A stretch of 33,802 bases of DNA, from NCBI RefSeq assembly GCF_902499175.1, contig NZ_CABVQC010000086.1:1-33802 (forward strand), in the 5' to 3' direction. Source of the DNA: Burkholderia aenigmatica (GTDB taxonomy: Bacteria > Pseudomonadota > Gammaproteobacteria > Burkholderiales > Burkholderiaceae). Made by a program: the position numbers and the translations under genes. Positions 23,816 through 31,205 of this stretch are shown here, one piece after another; positions within the stretch are counted from its first letter, which is position 1; each line of letters starts with the position of its first letter. The notes under the pieces are model-generated. The model did no database searches. It worked only from the letters and a program-made list of their open reading frames with translations, and had not been told where the DNA came from.

Positions 23816-24832
23816 TCACTCGCCCGCCACGGCGGTCCGGTCTTCCTTGCGCTGCACGACGATCGACGACCACACGGCCGCGGCGATCATCGCCGCGCCG
23901 ACCAGGCCGGTGATGACCTCGGGTACGTCGAACTTCACGCCGAGGAACATGATCGTGGCGAGCGCACCGATCGCCCAGAACGCACCGTGTTCGAGATAGC
24001 GGTACTGCGCGAGCGTGCCCTTCTTCAGCAGCACGAGCGTCATCTCCCGGATATAGGCCGCGCCGACGCCGAGGCCGAGCGCGATCAGGAAGATGTTGTT
24101 CGACAGCGCGAATGCGCCGATCACGCCATCGAAGCTGAACGACGAATCGAGCACTTCGAGATACATGAAACCCGCGACGCCTTCGCGCACCACGCGCGTG
24201 CCCGTCTCCTCCCCGCCGATCAGATCGCCGATGCCGTGCGCGATCACGAAGCTGATCACGCCGAACGCACCCGCGAGCAGGAAACCCACTTGCTCGGCCG
24301 CCGGCACGTAGAGCGACGCGACGATGATGATCGCGAGCGTCAGCGCCACTTCCAGCGCCGTGATGCGGCCGAGATGGCTCATCGGGCCTTCGAGGAAACC
24401 GATCCAGTGCTCGTCCTTCTCGGTATCGAGCATGAACTTGAAGAACACCATCAGCAGGAACGCGCCGCCGAATGCGGATACCTGGTGATGCGCGGACGTG
24501 AGGATCGCCGCGTACTTCTCCGGCGACTCGATCGCGAGCGTCAGCGCGTCCCACATGCCGATGTGGCCGATCACGGCGACGATCAACAGCGGGAACACGA
24601 GCCGCATGCCGAACACGGCGACCGGCAGGCCGAACACCATGAAGCGGTTGCGCCACTTCTCCGACCAGTTCTTGAGCACCGATGCATTGACGACCGCGTT
24701 GTCGAGCGACAGCGAGATTTCGAGCACCGACAGGACCGCGACGATCAGCATGTCCTTCATGCCGCCGAGGAGATAGGCCGCGATCAGCGCGAGCACCGTG
24801 AGCGACAACGGGATCTTGAAGTCTTTCAACAT
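23816..24832 (-). CDS. DUF475 family membrane protein (TerC superfamily)
   Basis: A 338-residue integral membrane protein with about eight hydrophobic segments. The signature SLDNAVVNA near residue 42 and a second acidic motif FSFDGVIGAFALS in the later half are typical of the TerC/DUF475 superfamily and probably bind a metal ion within the membrane. Members are linked to metal export (Mn for some TerC proteins) and tellurite resistance. No clear Shine-Dalgarno precedes the ATG at 24832. It lies 43 bp after the VWA gene and 100 bp before terD. Confidence 0.9.
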   Translation of the reverse strand: MLKDFKIPLSLTVLALIAAYLLGGMKDMLIVAVLSVLEISLSLDNAVVNASVLKNWSEKWRNRFMVFGLPVAVFGMRLVFPLLIVAVIGHIGMWDALTLAIESPEKYAAILTSAHHQVSAFGGAFLLMVFFKFMLDTEKDEHWIGFLEGPMSHLGRITALEVALTLAIIIVASLYVPAAEQVGFLLAGAFGVISFVIAHGIGDLIGGEETGTRVVREGVAGFMYLEVLDSSFSFDGVIGAFALSNNIFLIALGLGVGAAYIREMTLVLLKKGTLAQYRYLEHGAFWAIGALATIMFLGVKFDVPEVITGLVGAAMIAAAVWSSIVVQRKEDRTAVAGE

Positions 24833-24875
24833 GATGGGGTAATCGAGTTCTGGATAAAAGACGTGCGGGCCGCGC

Positions 24876-25622
24876 TTACTTCGCGCGCACCCAGTCGCAG
24901 AATTCCTGCGTGATCAATTGTTCGTAGATCTGTTCGTCGCTGACGTCGAGCGATTCGAGATGCAGGAAGCCGACGTTCGGCATCTCGTCCGCGACTTCCG
25001 CGAGGAAGCCGAATTCGCTCGGCTCGCCGACGCCGACGAGCGACCAGTACAGCGGGTAGTGCTGCGACTCGGCCAGCAGCTGGCGCACGCGCTTGCGGTC
25101 GTTCTTCGGGTTCTGGCCGTCGGTGACGAACAGCACCCATGCGGGCAGATCACCGTTCACCGGTGCGGACGCGGCCGGCGCGGGCGTTTCGTCCGCACCG
25201 CCGAACAGCCGGCTCAGGAAGCCGCGCTTCTCTGCGCGCTTCGGCGACGGCTCCGGCGCGCGGAAGAAGAAATCGACGATGTCGTTCATCACCGGCGCGT
25301 ACTGCGTGCCGCCCCACTTGTCGATCCGCGCTTCGAGCACGTAGTCGGAGATGTACGAACCGTAGTTGTCCGGCGTCGCGGTCGGCAGGCGATCGTAGCC
25401 TTCGGTGAAGGTCCACGTGTCGACTTCGCCGTTGTCGTCGAACTTCAGTGCGATACCGAGGATCCGGTCGTGCGTCTCCTGGATCACGCCCGACTGGTAG
25501 AGCGGCTTCGCGGAGCCGGAGATGTCGAGCGCCGCGCCGACACGCACGACTGGCGGCTTCAGGATCTGGCGTTTTTCGAGGACGATCGCGACCTTCGCCG
25601 CGCGTTTCTCAAGCGTAATCAT
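24876..25622 (-). CDS. VWA domain protein, TerF/TerY-like
   Basis: A 248-residue protein with a von Willebrand A domain. The metal-ion-dependent adhesion motif DISGS is at 33-37 and VTDGQNP supplies the later Asp at about 167. An inserted Pro/Ala-rich, charged loop of about 35 residues around 120-157 separates the halves. The protein is cytoplasmic by sequence. VWA proteins in Ter systems are thought to assemble partners through the metal site. The ATG at 25622 follows the telA stop by 20 bases, so the two genes are co-transcribed. Confidence 0.9.
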   Translation of the reverse strand: MITLEKRAAKVAIVLEKRQILKPPVVRVGAALDISGSAKPLYQSGVIQETHDRILGIALKFDDNGEVDTWTFTEGYDRLPTATPDNYGSYISDYVLEARIDKWGGTQYAPVMNDIVDFFFRAPEPSPKRAEKRGFLSRLFGGADETPAPAASAPVNGDLPAWVLFVTDGQNPKNDRKRVRQLLAESQHYPLYWSLVGVGEPSEFGFLAEVADEMPNVGFLHLESLDVSDEQIYEQLITQEFCDWVRAK

Positions 25623-25642
25623 GCGGTGTTCTCTCGGTTCTT

Positions 25643-26737
25643 TCAGTTGTGCTTCGGAGCGAATCGGGTGATCAGGTCCTGTTCGAGCTGGCGCAGACGC
25701 GGCGCGTCCTGCTCGCGCTGGCGCTTGCCGTCGGCGATGATCTGCGTGATGTCGTCGAATGCGCCGAACAGCTGCTGCTGCGCGTATTCGAACGTGTCGG
25801 TCGAGATCACCGGACGCTGGCCAAGCTTCGCGACTTCCTGCGCGTTCTGGCGGTTCAGGTCGGCCTGCGCGCGGATCGCCTCGTCGGCCGCGTCATACGT
25901 CGCGTTCGCGAGCGCCGCGGCGCGCTTCGTGCTGAGCTGCTCGAGGTAGAGCGCGAACGCGTTGGTCCACGCGGGGATCAGCACGGTCTTGATCGTCATG
26001 AACTTCGACGTCAGCGTGCGTTTCTGGTCCTGCTCCATCCGGATCTGCGGCGCGAGCTGCTTCGACATCAGCATCGCGCGGTCGAGGTCGTCGAGCTTGC
26101 TTTCGAGCGCGTCGACCTTGCGCTTCACGTCGAGCAGGCGTTGCGCGGCGAACGCGTCGTCCGCCGGCTGCTGGCCGGCCTCGAGATGCGCGCGCAGCGT
26201 CGCGAGCGCCGTTTCGCCGTGCGCCTTCGACTGCGCGAGCTCCTGGTGCAACGCGTAGTTGTCGTTGTACATCCGCTCGAGTTCATCGATGCCGGCCTTC
26301 TGGCGCTGCGCATGGTTCTCGAGCTCGACGACGAGCGTGTCCATCCGCTTGCTCACCGACTCGTATTGCGACAGCAGCTTCTCCTTGGTCGAGCGGAACA
26401 GCCGCGTGACCTGCGTGAGCAGCCCGCCCTTGTCGGCGCCGCGCGGGTCGAGCCCCTTCGCGGTCGCGATCAGTTCGTTGAGCTTGTCGCCGAACTGGTC
26501 GGCATCCGACGCGCGGACGCTCGCGAGAATCTGCTGGGAGAAGGCGGCGATCCGCGTGCCCTGCGTCGCGCCGAGCTGGTCGATCTCGTCGACGGTGATC
26601 AGGCGGACGTTCTCCGCCGGGCGTGCTGCGGGCACGGCAACGGCGGCGGCGACAGGCACTGCGACGGGTGACGCAGACGGGGTGGAAGGACGATCGCTGA
26701 CCGCATCGGAGTTCTTGTCATCGAATAGCGGCTTCAT
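25643..26737 (-). CDS. Toxic anion resistance protein, TelA family
   Basis: A 364-residue largely helical cytoplasmic protein of the TelA family (PF05816). After a low-complexity Ala/Pro/Val stretch (about 17-42), the domain starts at VRLITVDEIDQLG. Long coiled-coil-like helices run from about 120 to 250, and the family's C-terminal block (LTSKFMTIKTVLIPAWTNAF) is clear. I start at the ATG 26737 because AGGA lies upstream; the frame is open to 26782 through a basic, ribosome-site-free stretch. It is first in the Ter-type operon, with a promoter at 26841-26868. Its biochemical role is unknown; relatives accompany tellurite and stress resistance. Confidence 0.9.
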   Translation of the reverse strand: MKPLFDDKNSDAVSDRPSTPSASPVAVPVAAAVAVPAARPAENVRLITVDEIDQLGATQGTRIAAFSQQILASVRASDADQFGDKLNELIATAKGLDPRGADKGGLLTQVTRLFRSTKEKLLSQYESVSKRMDTLVVELENHAQRQKAGIDELERMYNDNYALHQELAQSKAHGETALATLRAHLEAGQQPADDAFAAQRLLDVKRKVDALESKLDDLDRAMLMSKQLAPQIRMEQDQKRTLTSKFMTIKTVLIPAWTNAFALYLEQLSTKRAAALANATYDAADEAIRAQADLNRQNAQEVAKLGQRPVISTDTFEYAQQQLFGAFDDITQIIADGKRQREQDAPRLRQLEQDLITRFAPKHN

Positions 26738-26840
26738 GTGGCTACCACGTTTCCTTTTCTGCTTTCTGCTGCGTGTTGTCATGCGCGCGAGGCGCGCATC
26801 CGCGATTGCCGCCGTGCTCTCTCACGGTCGGCAGACGGAC

Positions 26841-26868
26841 AATAAATGCCTCGAGCGCCTTGCGTCAA
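26841..26868 (-). promoter_or_regulatory. Sigma-70-type promoter of the Ter-type operon
   Basis: TTGACG (26868-26863) and TTTATT (26846-26841) are 16 bp apart on the minus strand, about 100 bases before the telA ATG, in an AT-richer stretch. The match is 5/6 and 4/6 to consensus. The rest of the 26738-27090 gap shows only the terminator at 27018-27042. Confidence 0.6.
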
Positions 26869-27017
26869 GGGAAGGAATTCTTTCAATAACCATTCATTTT
26901 GTAATGTGGCAGGTGGATGCGATGCCCGGCCGTCGCCGTTCTGGCCGCCATGTGCGTTGGCTGCGCAAGATTTTGAGCCCGCCAAACTTACATGTCTGAT
27001 CAATGCGAAAGAGAAAT

Positions 27018-27042
27018 GAAACCGGCTGTTCTGGCGGGTTTC
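27018..27042 (-). terminator. Rho-independent terminator after 27091-28182 gene pair
   Basis: On the minus strand GAAACC / GGTTTC form the base of a stem extended inward by two more G-C pairs past one mismatch, followed by the T-rich run ATTTCTCTTTC. It lies about 50 bp after the stop of the hypothetical gene at 27091. Confidence 0.5.
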
Positions 27043-27090
27043 GGACGGCGCGCATGCGCGGACGAGACGTCCGCGAGCGCCGATTCCGCG

Positions 27091-27507
27091 TTACCGTTCC
27101 TGCACGCGACTCATGCCGAGCCGTGGCACGATGAACGGCACGGATCGGTCACGAATCGTGAAATCCCAGCGTCCGTCGATCCCCACGAACGTCGCACTGA
27201 AATGCCGGCCGTCGGTCCACGTGATGTCGTCCAGATGGCACGACGCGTACATCGCGCCGACCGTGCGCTGCGCGAGCGCCTTGAATGGATCCTTCGACAC
27301 GAGCGTGAACGTGACGGCCTCCTCGAACGGGCAGTCGTAGTCGGTCACGAGCAGATACGCGTCCGGCGTCTCGTACTGGCGAAGCAGCACATAGCCGGAA
27401 ACAGTGAGGCCGGAACGTACGCCGTTCACGCGCACATGGGTGCGCGACGGCCACGTTTCGTACGGACCATCGTGCGTTTCGAGCGTGAAGCGCTCGATCG
27501 GCTTCAT
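27091..27507 (-). CDS. Hypothetical protein, 138 residues
   Basis: I do not recognise a family. The protein is soluble and mixed alpha/beta in style, rich in aromatic residues, with THVRVNGVRSGLTVSGYVLLRQYE (a PilZ-like opening is not convincing) and a strand-rich end HFSATFVGIDGRWDFTIRDRS. No signal peptide is present. The ATG at 27507 follows the LysE-type gene by 45 bases on the same strand, so they may be co-transcribed; the terminator at 27018 ends the unit. Codon usage matches the neighbouring core genes. Confidence 0.75.
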   Translation of the reverse strand: MKPIERFTLETHDGPYETWPSRTHVRVNGVRSGLTVSGYVLLRQYETPDAYLLVTDYDCPFEEAVTFTLVSKDPFKALAQRTVGAMYASCHLDDITWTDGRHFSATFVGIDGRWDFTIRDRSVPFIVPRLGMSRVQER

Positions 27508-27552
27508 CGCCGCACCACTCGGCGGGAGGCGTGTTCCCGATGCATCGCCGCG

Positions 27553-28182
27553 TCAGTTCGCTGCCTTGCGATACAGCGCGACGTACCCCGCGAGCATCAG
27601 CAGCAGCGACCCGCTGACGCGGTTCAGCCACTTCTCTCCGGCCGCCTTCCAGACGCGCACCGAATGCACGCCGAGCAGTGCGTAGCCGGTCATCCCGACG
27701 ACGTCGATCGCGACGATCGTCGCCGCGAGGATCGCGTACTGCGGCGCGATCGCATGCGACCGGTCGACGAACTGCGGCAGCAGCGCGGACATGAACAGGT
27801 AGTACTTCGGGTTGCTCATCGCGACGAAAAAGCTCTTCAGGAACGCGGTCCGGCGATCGGGTGTCGCGTGATCGAGCGCCTGCGCGGCGGCAGAACCGCT
27901 GGATGACAGCAGCATCCGCACGCCGACATAGGCGAGCCAAGCAGCGCCGGCCAGCTTCAGCGTGACGAATGCCGTTTCCGACGCGTCGAGCAGCACGCCG
28001 AGGCCGAACCCGACCAGCGCGATCATCACGACATCGGCCGTGACGGCGCCGAGCATGCCGACCATCGCGTGACGCAATCCGTACCGCGAGCCGTTGCTCA
28101 TCGCGAGCAACACCGTCGGGCCCGGCGTCGCGACGCCGACGGACAGGATCAGGGCAAAGGCGAGCAAGGCGGACGGCGACAT
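27553..28182 (-). CDS. LysE/RhtB-family exporter
   Basis: A 209-residue inner-membrane exporter of amino acids or related compounds, normal length for the family. The signature ATPGPTVLLAMSNG lies at 19-32, SNPKYYLFMSALLPQFVD in the middle, and six hydrophobic segments are visible. I start at the ATG 28182 (MSPSALLAFALILSVG), where the first membrane segment begins, with GGGA eight bases upstream; the frame stays open to 28311. The substrate is unknown. Confidence 0.9.
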   Translation of the reverse strand: MSPSALLAFALILSVGVATPGPTVLLAMSNGSRYGLRHAMVGMLGAVTADVVMIALVGFGLGVLLDASETAFVTLKLAGAAWLAYVGVRMLLSSSGSAAAQALDHATPDRRTAFLKSFFVAMSNPKYYLFMSALLPQFVDRSHAIAPQYAILAATIVAIDVVGMTGYALLGVHSVRVWKAAGEKWLNRVSGSLLLMLAGYVALYRKAAN

Positions 28183-28351
28183 GGCGTGGCGTTCCCGTTG
28201 AATGAAGGGCTGGAAAATGCAAGCGGACGGGGCATGATCGCACGATGGCGCGACTGCCCGCTCGACGGTCGTCTGGCGGGCCGCCGACCTCGCGACCCGA
28301 CCGATTTGCATGGATCGTCGGACGGAGTGGCGGACTGCCGCCAGAGTTTGC

Positions 28352-28357
28352 TATACT
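28352..28357 (+). promoter_or_regulatory. -10 box of tRNA-Ser gene
   Basis: TATACT (5 of 6 to consensus) lies 12 bases before the mature tRNA 5' end. I see no clear -35, only the GC-rich stretch upstream. Confidence 0.55.
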
Positions 28358-28368
28358 CTCGGTCTTCC

Positions 28369-28459
28369 GGAGAGATGGATGAGTGGTTTAAGTCGCACGC
28401 CTGGAAAGCGTGTATAGGTTAATCGCCTATCGGGGGTTCGAATCCCCCTCTCTCCGCCA
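28369..28459 (+). tRNA. tRNA-Ser (anticodon GGA)
   Basis: A class II tRNA of 91 bases including an encoded CCA. The acceptor arms are GGAGAGA and TCTCTCC with discriminator G. The anticodon loop CTGGAAA gives anticodon GGA (UCC/UCU serine codons). The long variable arm with paired GATAGGCG-like and TATAGG stretches, and the T arm GGGGGTTCGAATCCCCC, are clear. A terminator follows 7 bases later. The 3' end of a tRNA-Ser gene is a frequent integration site, and the lower-GC genes at 28772-30840 lie just beyond, but I found no second copy of the 3' end inside the window. Confidence 0.96.
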
Positions 28460-28465
28460 GGACAC

Positions 28466-28527
28466 AAGCCCTGAAACCCGAGCCAGCCGAAGCCAGCGCT
28501 GCCAAGGATTTCAGGGCTTTCTCGTTT
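28466..28527 (+). terminator. Terminator of tRNA-Ser
   Basis: AAGCCCTGAAA (28466-28476) and TTTCAGGGCTT (28509-28519) form a perfect 11-bp stem with a 32-base loop, followed by TCTCGTTTT. This is a Rho-independent-type structure despite the long loop. Confidence 0.65.
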
Positions 28528-28771
28528 TACGGGCGTCTCGCATCAGCGCGCCAGCGCATGACATTCCGGGCGGACGACCGACGCACTACGTACAACCGTG
28601 CGCCCTCCTCCCCTGAGACTCCGCATCCGCCAATTCCGCAACCTGATTCCAGTGGATGCACCGTCGGTCAGCAGAAATGTTTCGTCCAGCCCGCCATGTG
28701 CGACGGGCCGGTGTGCTGCAAGAAGCGGGGGCACTGTCCCGTGCGCCTGGGCGCCGCCCGACCGGACGAAC
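28528..28771. other. Gap between tRNA-Ser terminator and lower-GC genes
   Basis: About 245 bases with no convincing gene. A plus-strand frame at 28558-28794 encodes a Cys-rich stretch (CDGPVCCKK), but it lacks a ribosome site and overlaps the end of the next gene. I see no transposase remnant or repeat of the tRNA end. Confidence 0.5.
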
Positions 28772-29908
28772 TCAACGACGCACGGCGCTTTTGACCGACT
28801 CCGCCTTTTCGATCGCGCTTCGCGCTGAGTCGAGTTGCTCCAGTTCGGGCAGCTTGGCCGGCATCGCGCTCAGTTCGCTCCATTTGCTGGAGGGATCCGG
28901 CATGGTTGCCTGTTCGTAATTGAAAGCGATCGTCGCCCCCCCTTCCGAAAAATTGTCATTTCCGCCAGGATTGAGCGTCACACCATACTCGCCATTCGTC
29001 GGCTCGAGGTTTTTCAGACACTCCTTCTTTTCCGTATACGTCGTTTGCTTCCCCTTCGCGTGATATTCAATCGTGCAAGGCAAGCTGACCAGTTTCAGAT
29101 CGCTCTGGTTATCGATGGTGTACCAGATGGCCGGGGGATACACGTCATTACCCTGATTCGAACACACGATATCCGTGCACGAGTCCCGGTTTTTCCTTCT
29201 CTCTTCGGTCTTGATCGAATATCCGACGTACGTGATCCGCGGGACAACCGTCTTCAACAATCGCAGCGCCTCTGCCCGCCTCTCCTTGTTGTCCTTGATC
29301 TCGGGCTCCATCGTGGCAAGCTTCTCCTTCAGCCGATCGATCTTGTCCTCGTTCAATCGAATGTAACGATTGGCTTCGCCCAGTACCACGTCCCGTGCCG
29401 TCGGTGATTTTCCGTAGCGACCGACAAAGGTCCGGACATCGAGATCGCTGACAGCCCAGTTGTAGGCCTCGACCTGCTCGGCAGTCATTTCCGACATCGC
29501 CTTGGTCAGCGACGCGTGATAGTTGACCTCGTCGAAGCCGTTACTGGCGTCCAGCTTGCGGTCGACGCCTTCGCCGCCCAGCGTCTTGAACAGCACGAAA
29601 TGAACGACGACGAGGCCGCCCACGGCAATCCAGAGATACCGAATCCGCTTCACTCGGCTAAGGTCGACACACTCCGGTGCGGCGGCCTGATACTCCTTCT
29701 TTGCAATCCTCATTGTCCGAAGCAGCAGGTAGAAAGCAAAGAGCGTGAGCAAAATGAACGCATATCCGCAGGCCTCACCCAGCCCTGGGTAATTCAACGA
29801 CTTCAGAACGCGTTCCGCGATCAGTGCGCCAACGCCGGCGCACAGAAACATGACGCCGCGCTCGGCGTCACGATGACTTCCTACATATTCCTTCAGGGTT
29901 ATGCTCAT
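28772..29908 (-). CDS. Hypothetical membrane-anchored protein, lower GC
   Basis: A 378-residue protein without a family I recognise. Three hydrophobic segments lie near 18-35, 45-64 and 90-108. A charged helical stretch at 185-218 (DKIDRLKEKL, then KERRAEALRLL) looks like a coiled coil. The part after 225 is strand-rich with paired Cys (CTDIVC at 244-249, further Cys near 278 and 297) and probably lies outside the cytoplasm. Base composition is visibly less GC-rich than in neighbouring genes, suggesting acquisition by transfer. The start at 29908 has no clear Shine-Dalgarno. It follows the 284-residue gene by 77 bp. Confidence 0.75.
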   Translation of the reverse strand: MSITLKEYVGSHRDAERGVMFLCAGVGALIAERVLKSLNYPGLGEACGYAFILLTLFAFYLLLRTMRIAKKEYQAAAPECVDLSRVKRIRYLWIAVGGLVVVHFVLFKTLGGEGVDRKLDASNGFDEVNYHASLTKAMSEMTAEQVEAYNWAVSDLDVRTFVGRYGKSPTARDVVLGEANRYIRLNEDKIDRLKEKLATMEPEIKDNKERRAEALRLLKTVVPRITYVGYSIKTEERRKNRDSCTDIVCSNQGNDVYPPAIWYTIDNQSDLKLVSLPCTIEYHAKGKQTTYTEKKECLKNLEPTNGEYGVTLNPGGNDNFSEGGATIAFNYEQATMPDPSSKWSELSAMPAKLPELEQLDSARSAIEKAESVKSAVRR

Positions 29909-29940
29909 GCTGATTGTGGTCCGAAATATCAGATTGGCAT

Positions 29941-29964
29941 GCCGGATCGGGGTGAGGATCCGGC
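29941..29964 (-). other. Intercistronic hairpin between the two lower-GC genes
   Basis: GCCGGATC and GATCCGGC form a perfect 8-bp stem with an 8-base loop in the 77-bp gap. It lacks a T-run. It may set the relative levels of the two messages or be a processing site. Confidence 0.45.
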
Positions 29965-29985
29965 GAAAAGTGGGTCAATCGCCCG

Positions 29986-30840
29986 TCAGAACGTGAGCGA
30001 GTTGATGTAGTGCATCTCGGTGATGGGCTCGACCTCGTTCGGCCCGATGCCATCGATGGCGGGCAGCAGATTGTCATTGGCCGCGGTAGCCGGCTCGATG
30101 CGTGGACGAACGTCCTCGACGCCGAACAATCCATCGACCACGGCTACCGTGGACGTGATCGCGCCGGCAATACCCTTCGAAATGTTGTTCGTCGTCGAGA
30201 GCCAGGTCGGCTTGACACCGACACCGAGCGTGTAAGCCATCTCCGCAGCCATGCGTGCGCCGACGTCGCGGGCAAGGTCGTCCGCGGTTTCTTTGCCGCC
30301 GACGATGCTCTTCTTGCCGAGCGAAACCACTTTGCCCTCCAGCATGAACGACACGCCGAACGTATCCGCGCCGTACGGCAGCGAACGCGTGTACCACGAA
30401 CGCACGTGGAACCAACGTACCTGGACGATCATCTCGCCGCGCGACTGGAAGTACTTGCCGTTACCTTCGTAGCCCTTGATCAAGGCGGCCACGGCTTTCT
30501 CGTAGTCGTCGCCCTGACAGTCGGCCTGGCACGGCAGCACCTTGAGCTTCGGCATGTAGCCGATGAACTCGCCTGCCTGACCCTTGACGCGACCGCTTTC
30601 GGACATCCCGCGCAGCAGGTCCTCGTTCACGATATCGGGCATGCTCGCGTTCGGCCTGAACAACGCCGGCTTCAGCGATGCCTTGGACAGATAAGCCTGC
30701 TTGAGGGGATTCCTCTCCGTCGTCACGCCGTCGGGCAAACCAACCGCCTCCGTCTCCGTGCCCGCCTCTTCCGGTATTTGCTGTGCGACCGTACCCAGGC
30801 TGATCAAGCCCAGAACCAGGCCGCTTATATGGCGTTTCAT
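29986..30840 (-). CDS. Hypothetical exported protein, lower GC
   Basis: A 284-residue protein with a signal peptide (MKRHISGLVLGLISLGTVAQQ, likely cut after about residue 19), so probably periplasmic or envelope-located. The mature part has two close Cys residues (CQADC), a strand-rich centre (EMIVQVRWFHVRSWYTRSLP, then GVSFMLEGKVVSLGKK) and a Pro/acid-rich tail. I do not recognise a family. The ATG at 30840 has GGGGAAG about ten bases upstream. It is first of a two-gene unit with the membrane protein at 28772, and both have atypical composition. Confidence 0.78.
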   Translation of the reverse strand: MKRHISGLVLGLISLGTVAQQIPEEAGTETEAVGLPDGVTTERNPLKQAYLSKASLKPALFRPNASMPDIVNEDLLRGMSESGRVKGQAGEFIGYMPKLKVLPCQADCQGDDYEKAVAALIKGYEGNGKYFQSRGEMIVQVRWFHVRSWYTRSLPYGADTFGVSFMLEGKVVSLGKKSIVGGKETADDLARDVGARMAAEMAYTLGVGVKPTWLSTTNNISKGIAGAITSTVAVVDGLFGVEDVRPRIEPATAANDNLLPAIDGIGPNEVEPITEMHYINSLTF

Positions 30841-31092
30841 TACTGCGGCTTCCCCGTTTTTATTTATGTAGATCTTGTCGAATCCGGACCGTTGCCCGCC
30901 CCGTGTCGCCCTGGTCGACATCGACGCGGCGCACGAGAAATGCAAGCTCCTCGATTGTTATCGGCAGGAATATCGAAAGTCTTTAGAAAGTCGCTTGTCG
31001 GCGAAGGCAAGCCGGGCGGCGATCGCCGTGGCAGCGGGCGCCACCTTCGCGTGGCAGTTCTCGCGTGTAGCCTCGCTCTGCCAGAAACATCC
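30841..31092. other. Upstream region of the lower-GC gene pair
   Basis: About 250 bases without a convincing gene. An AT-rich stretch at 30855-30875 (minus strand TACATAAATAAAAA) is a likely promoter zone just before the ribosome site, but no good -35/-10 pair can be fixed. Short frames on both strands here have no support. Confidence 0.4.
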
Positions 31093-31125
31093 GACCCGCT
31101 GATTTCTCCGTGAAATCAGCGGGTC
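31093..31125 (-). terminator. Strong 14-bp palindromic terminator after symporter
   Basis: GACCCGCTGATTTC and GAAATCAGCGGGTC pair perfectly over 14 bp with a 5-base loop, 80 bp after the symporter stop. No long T-run follows on the minus strand (GGATGTTTCT), but stem length and position favour a terminator. It also separates the symporter operon from the lower-GC pair. Confidence 0.6.
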
Positions 31126-31205
31126 TTCACATGATCTGCACGGGTCGGCCGCAATCGGCCGCAGCGTGAGGCGGGCCGTGCATCGGCTCCTCACGCCTCC
31201 CCGCG

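Noticed and set aside
28558..28794. Cys-rich 78-codon plus-strand ORF after tRNA-Ser
   Set aside because: No ribosome site, overlaps the end of the convergent gene, and no recognisable fold.
28433..31200. Genomic-island att repeat of the tRNA-Ser 3' end
   Set aside because: I looked for a second copy of the tRNA 3' end beyond the lower-GC genes and found none.
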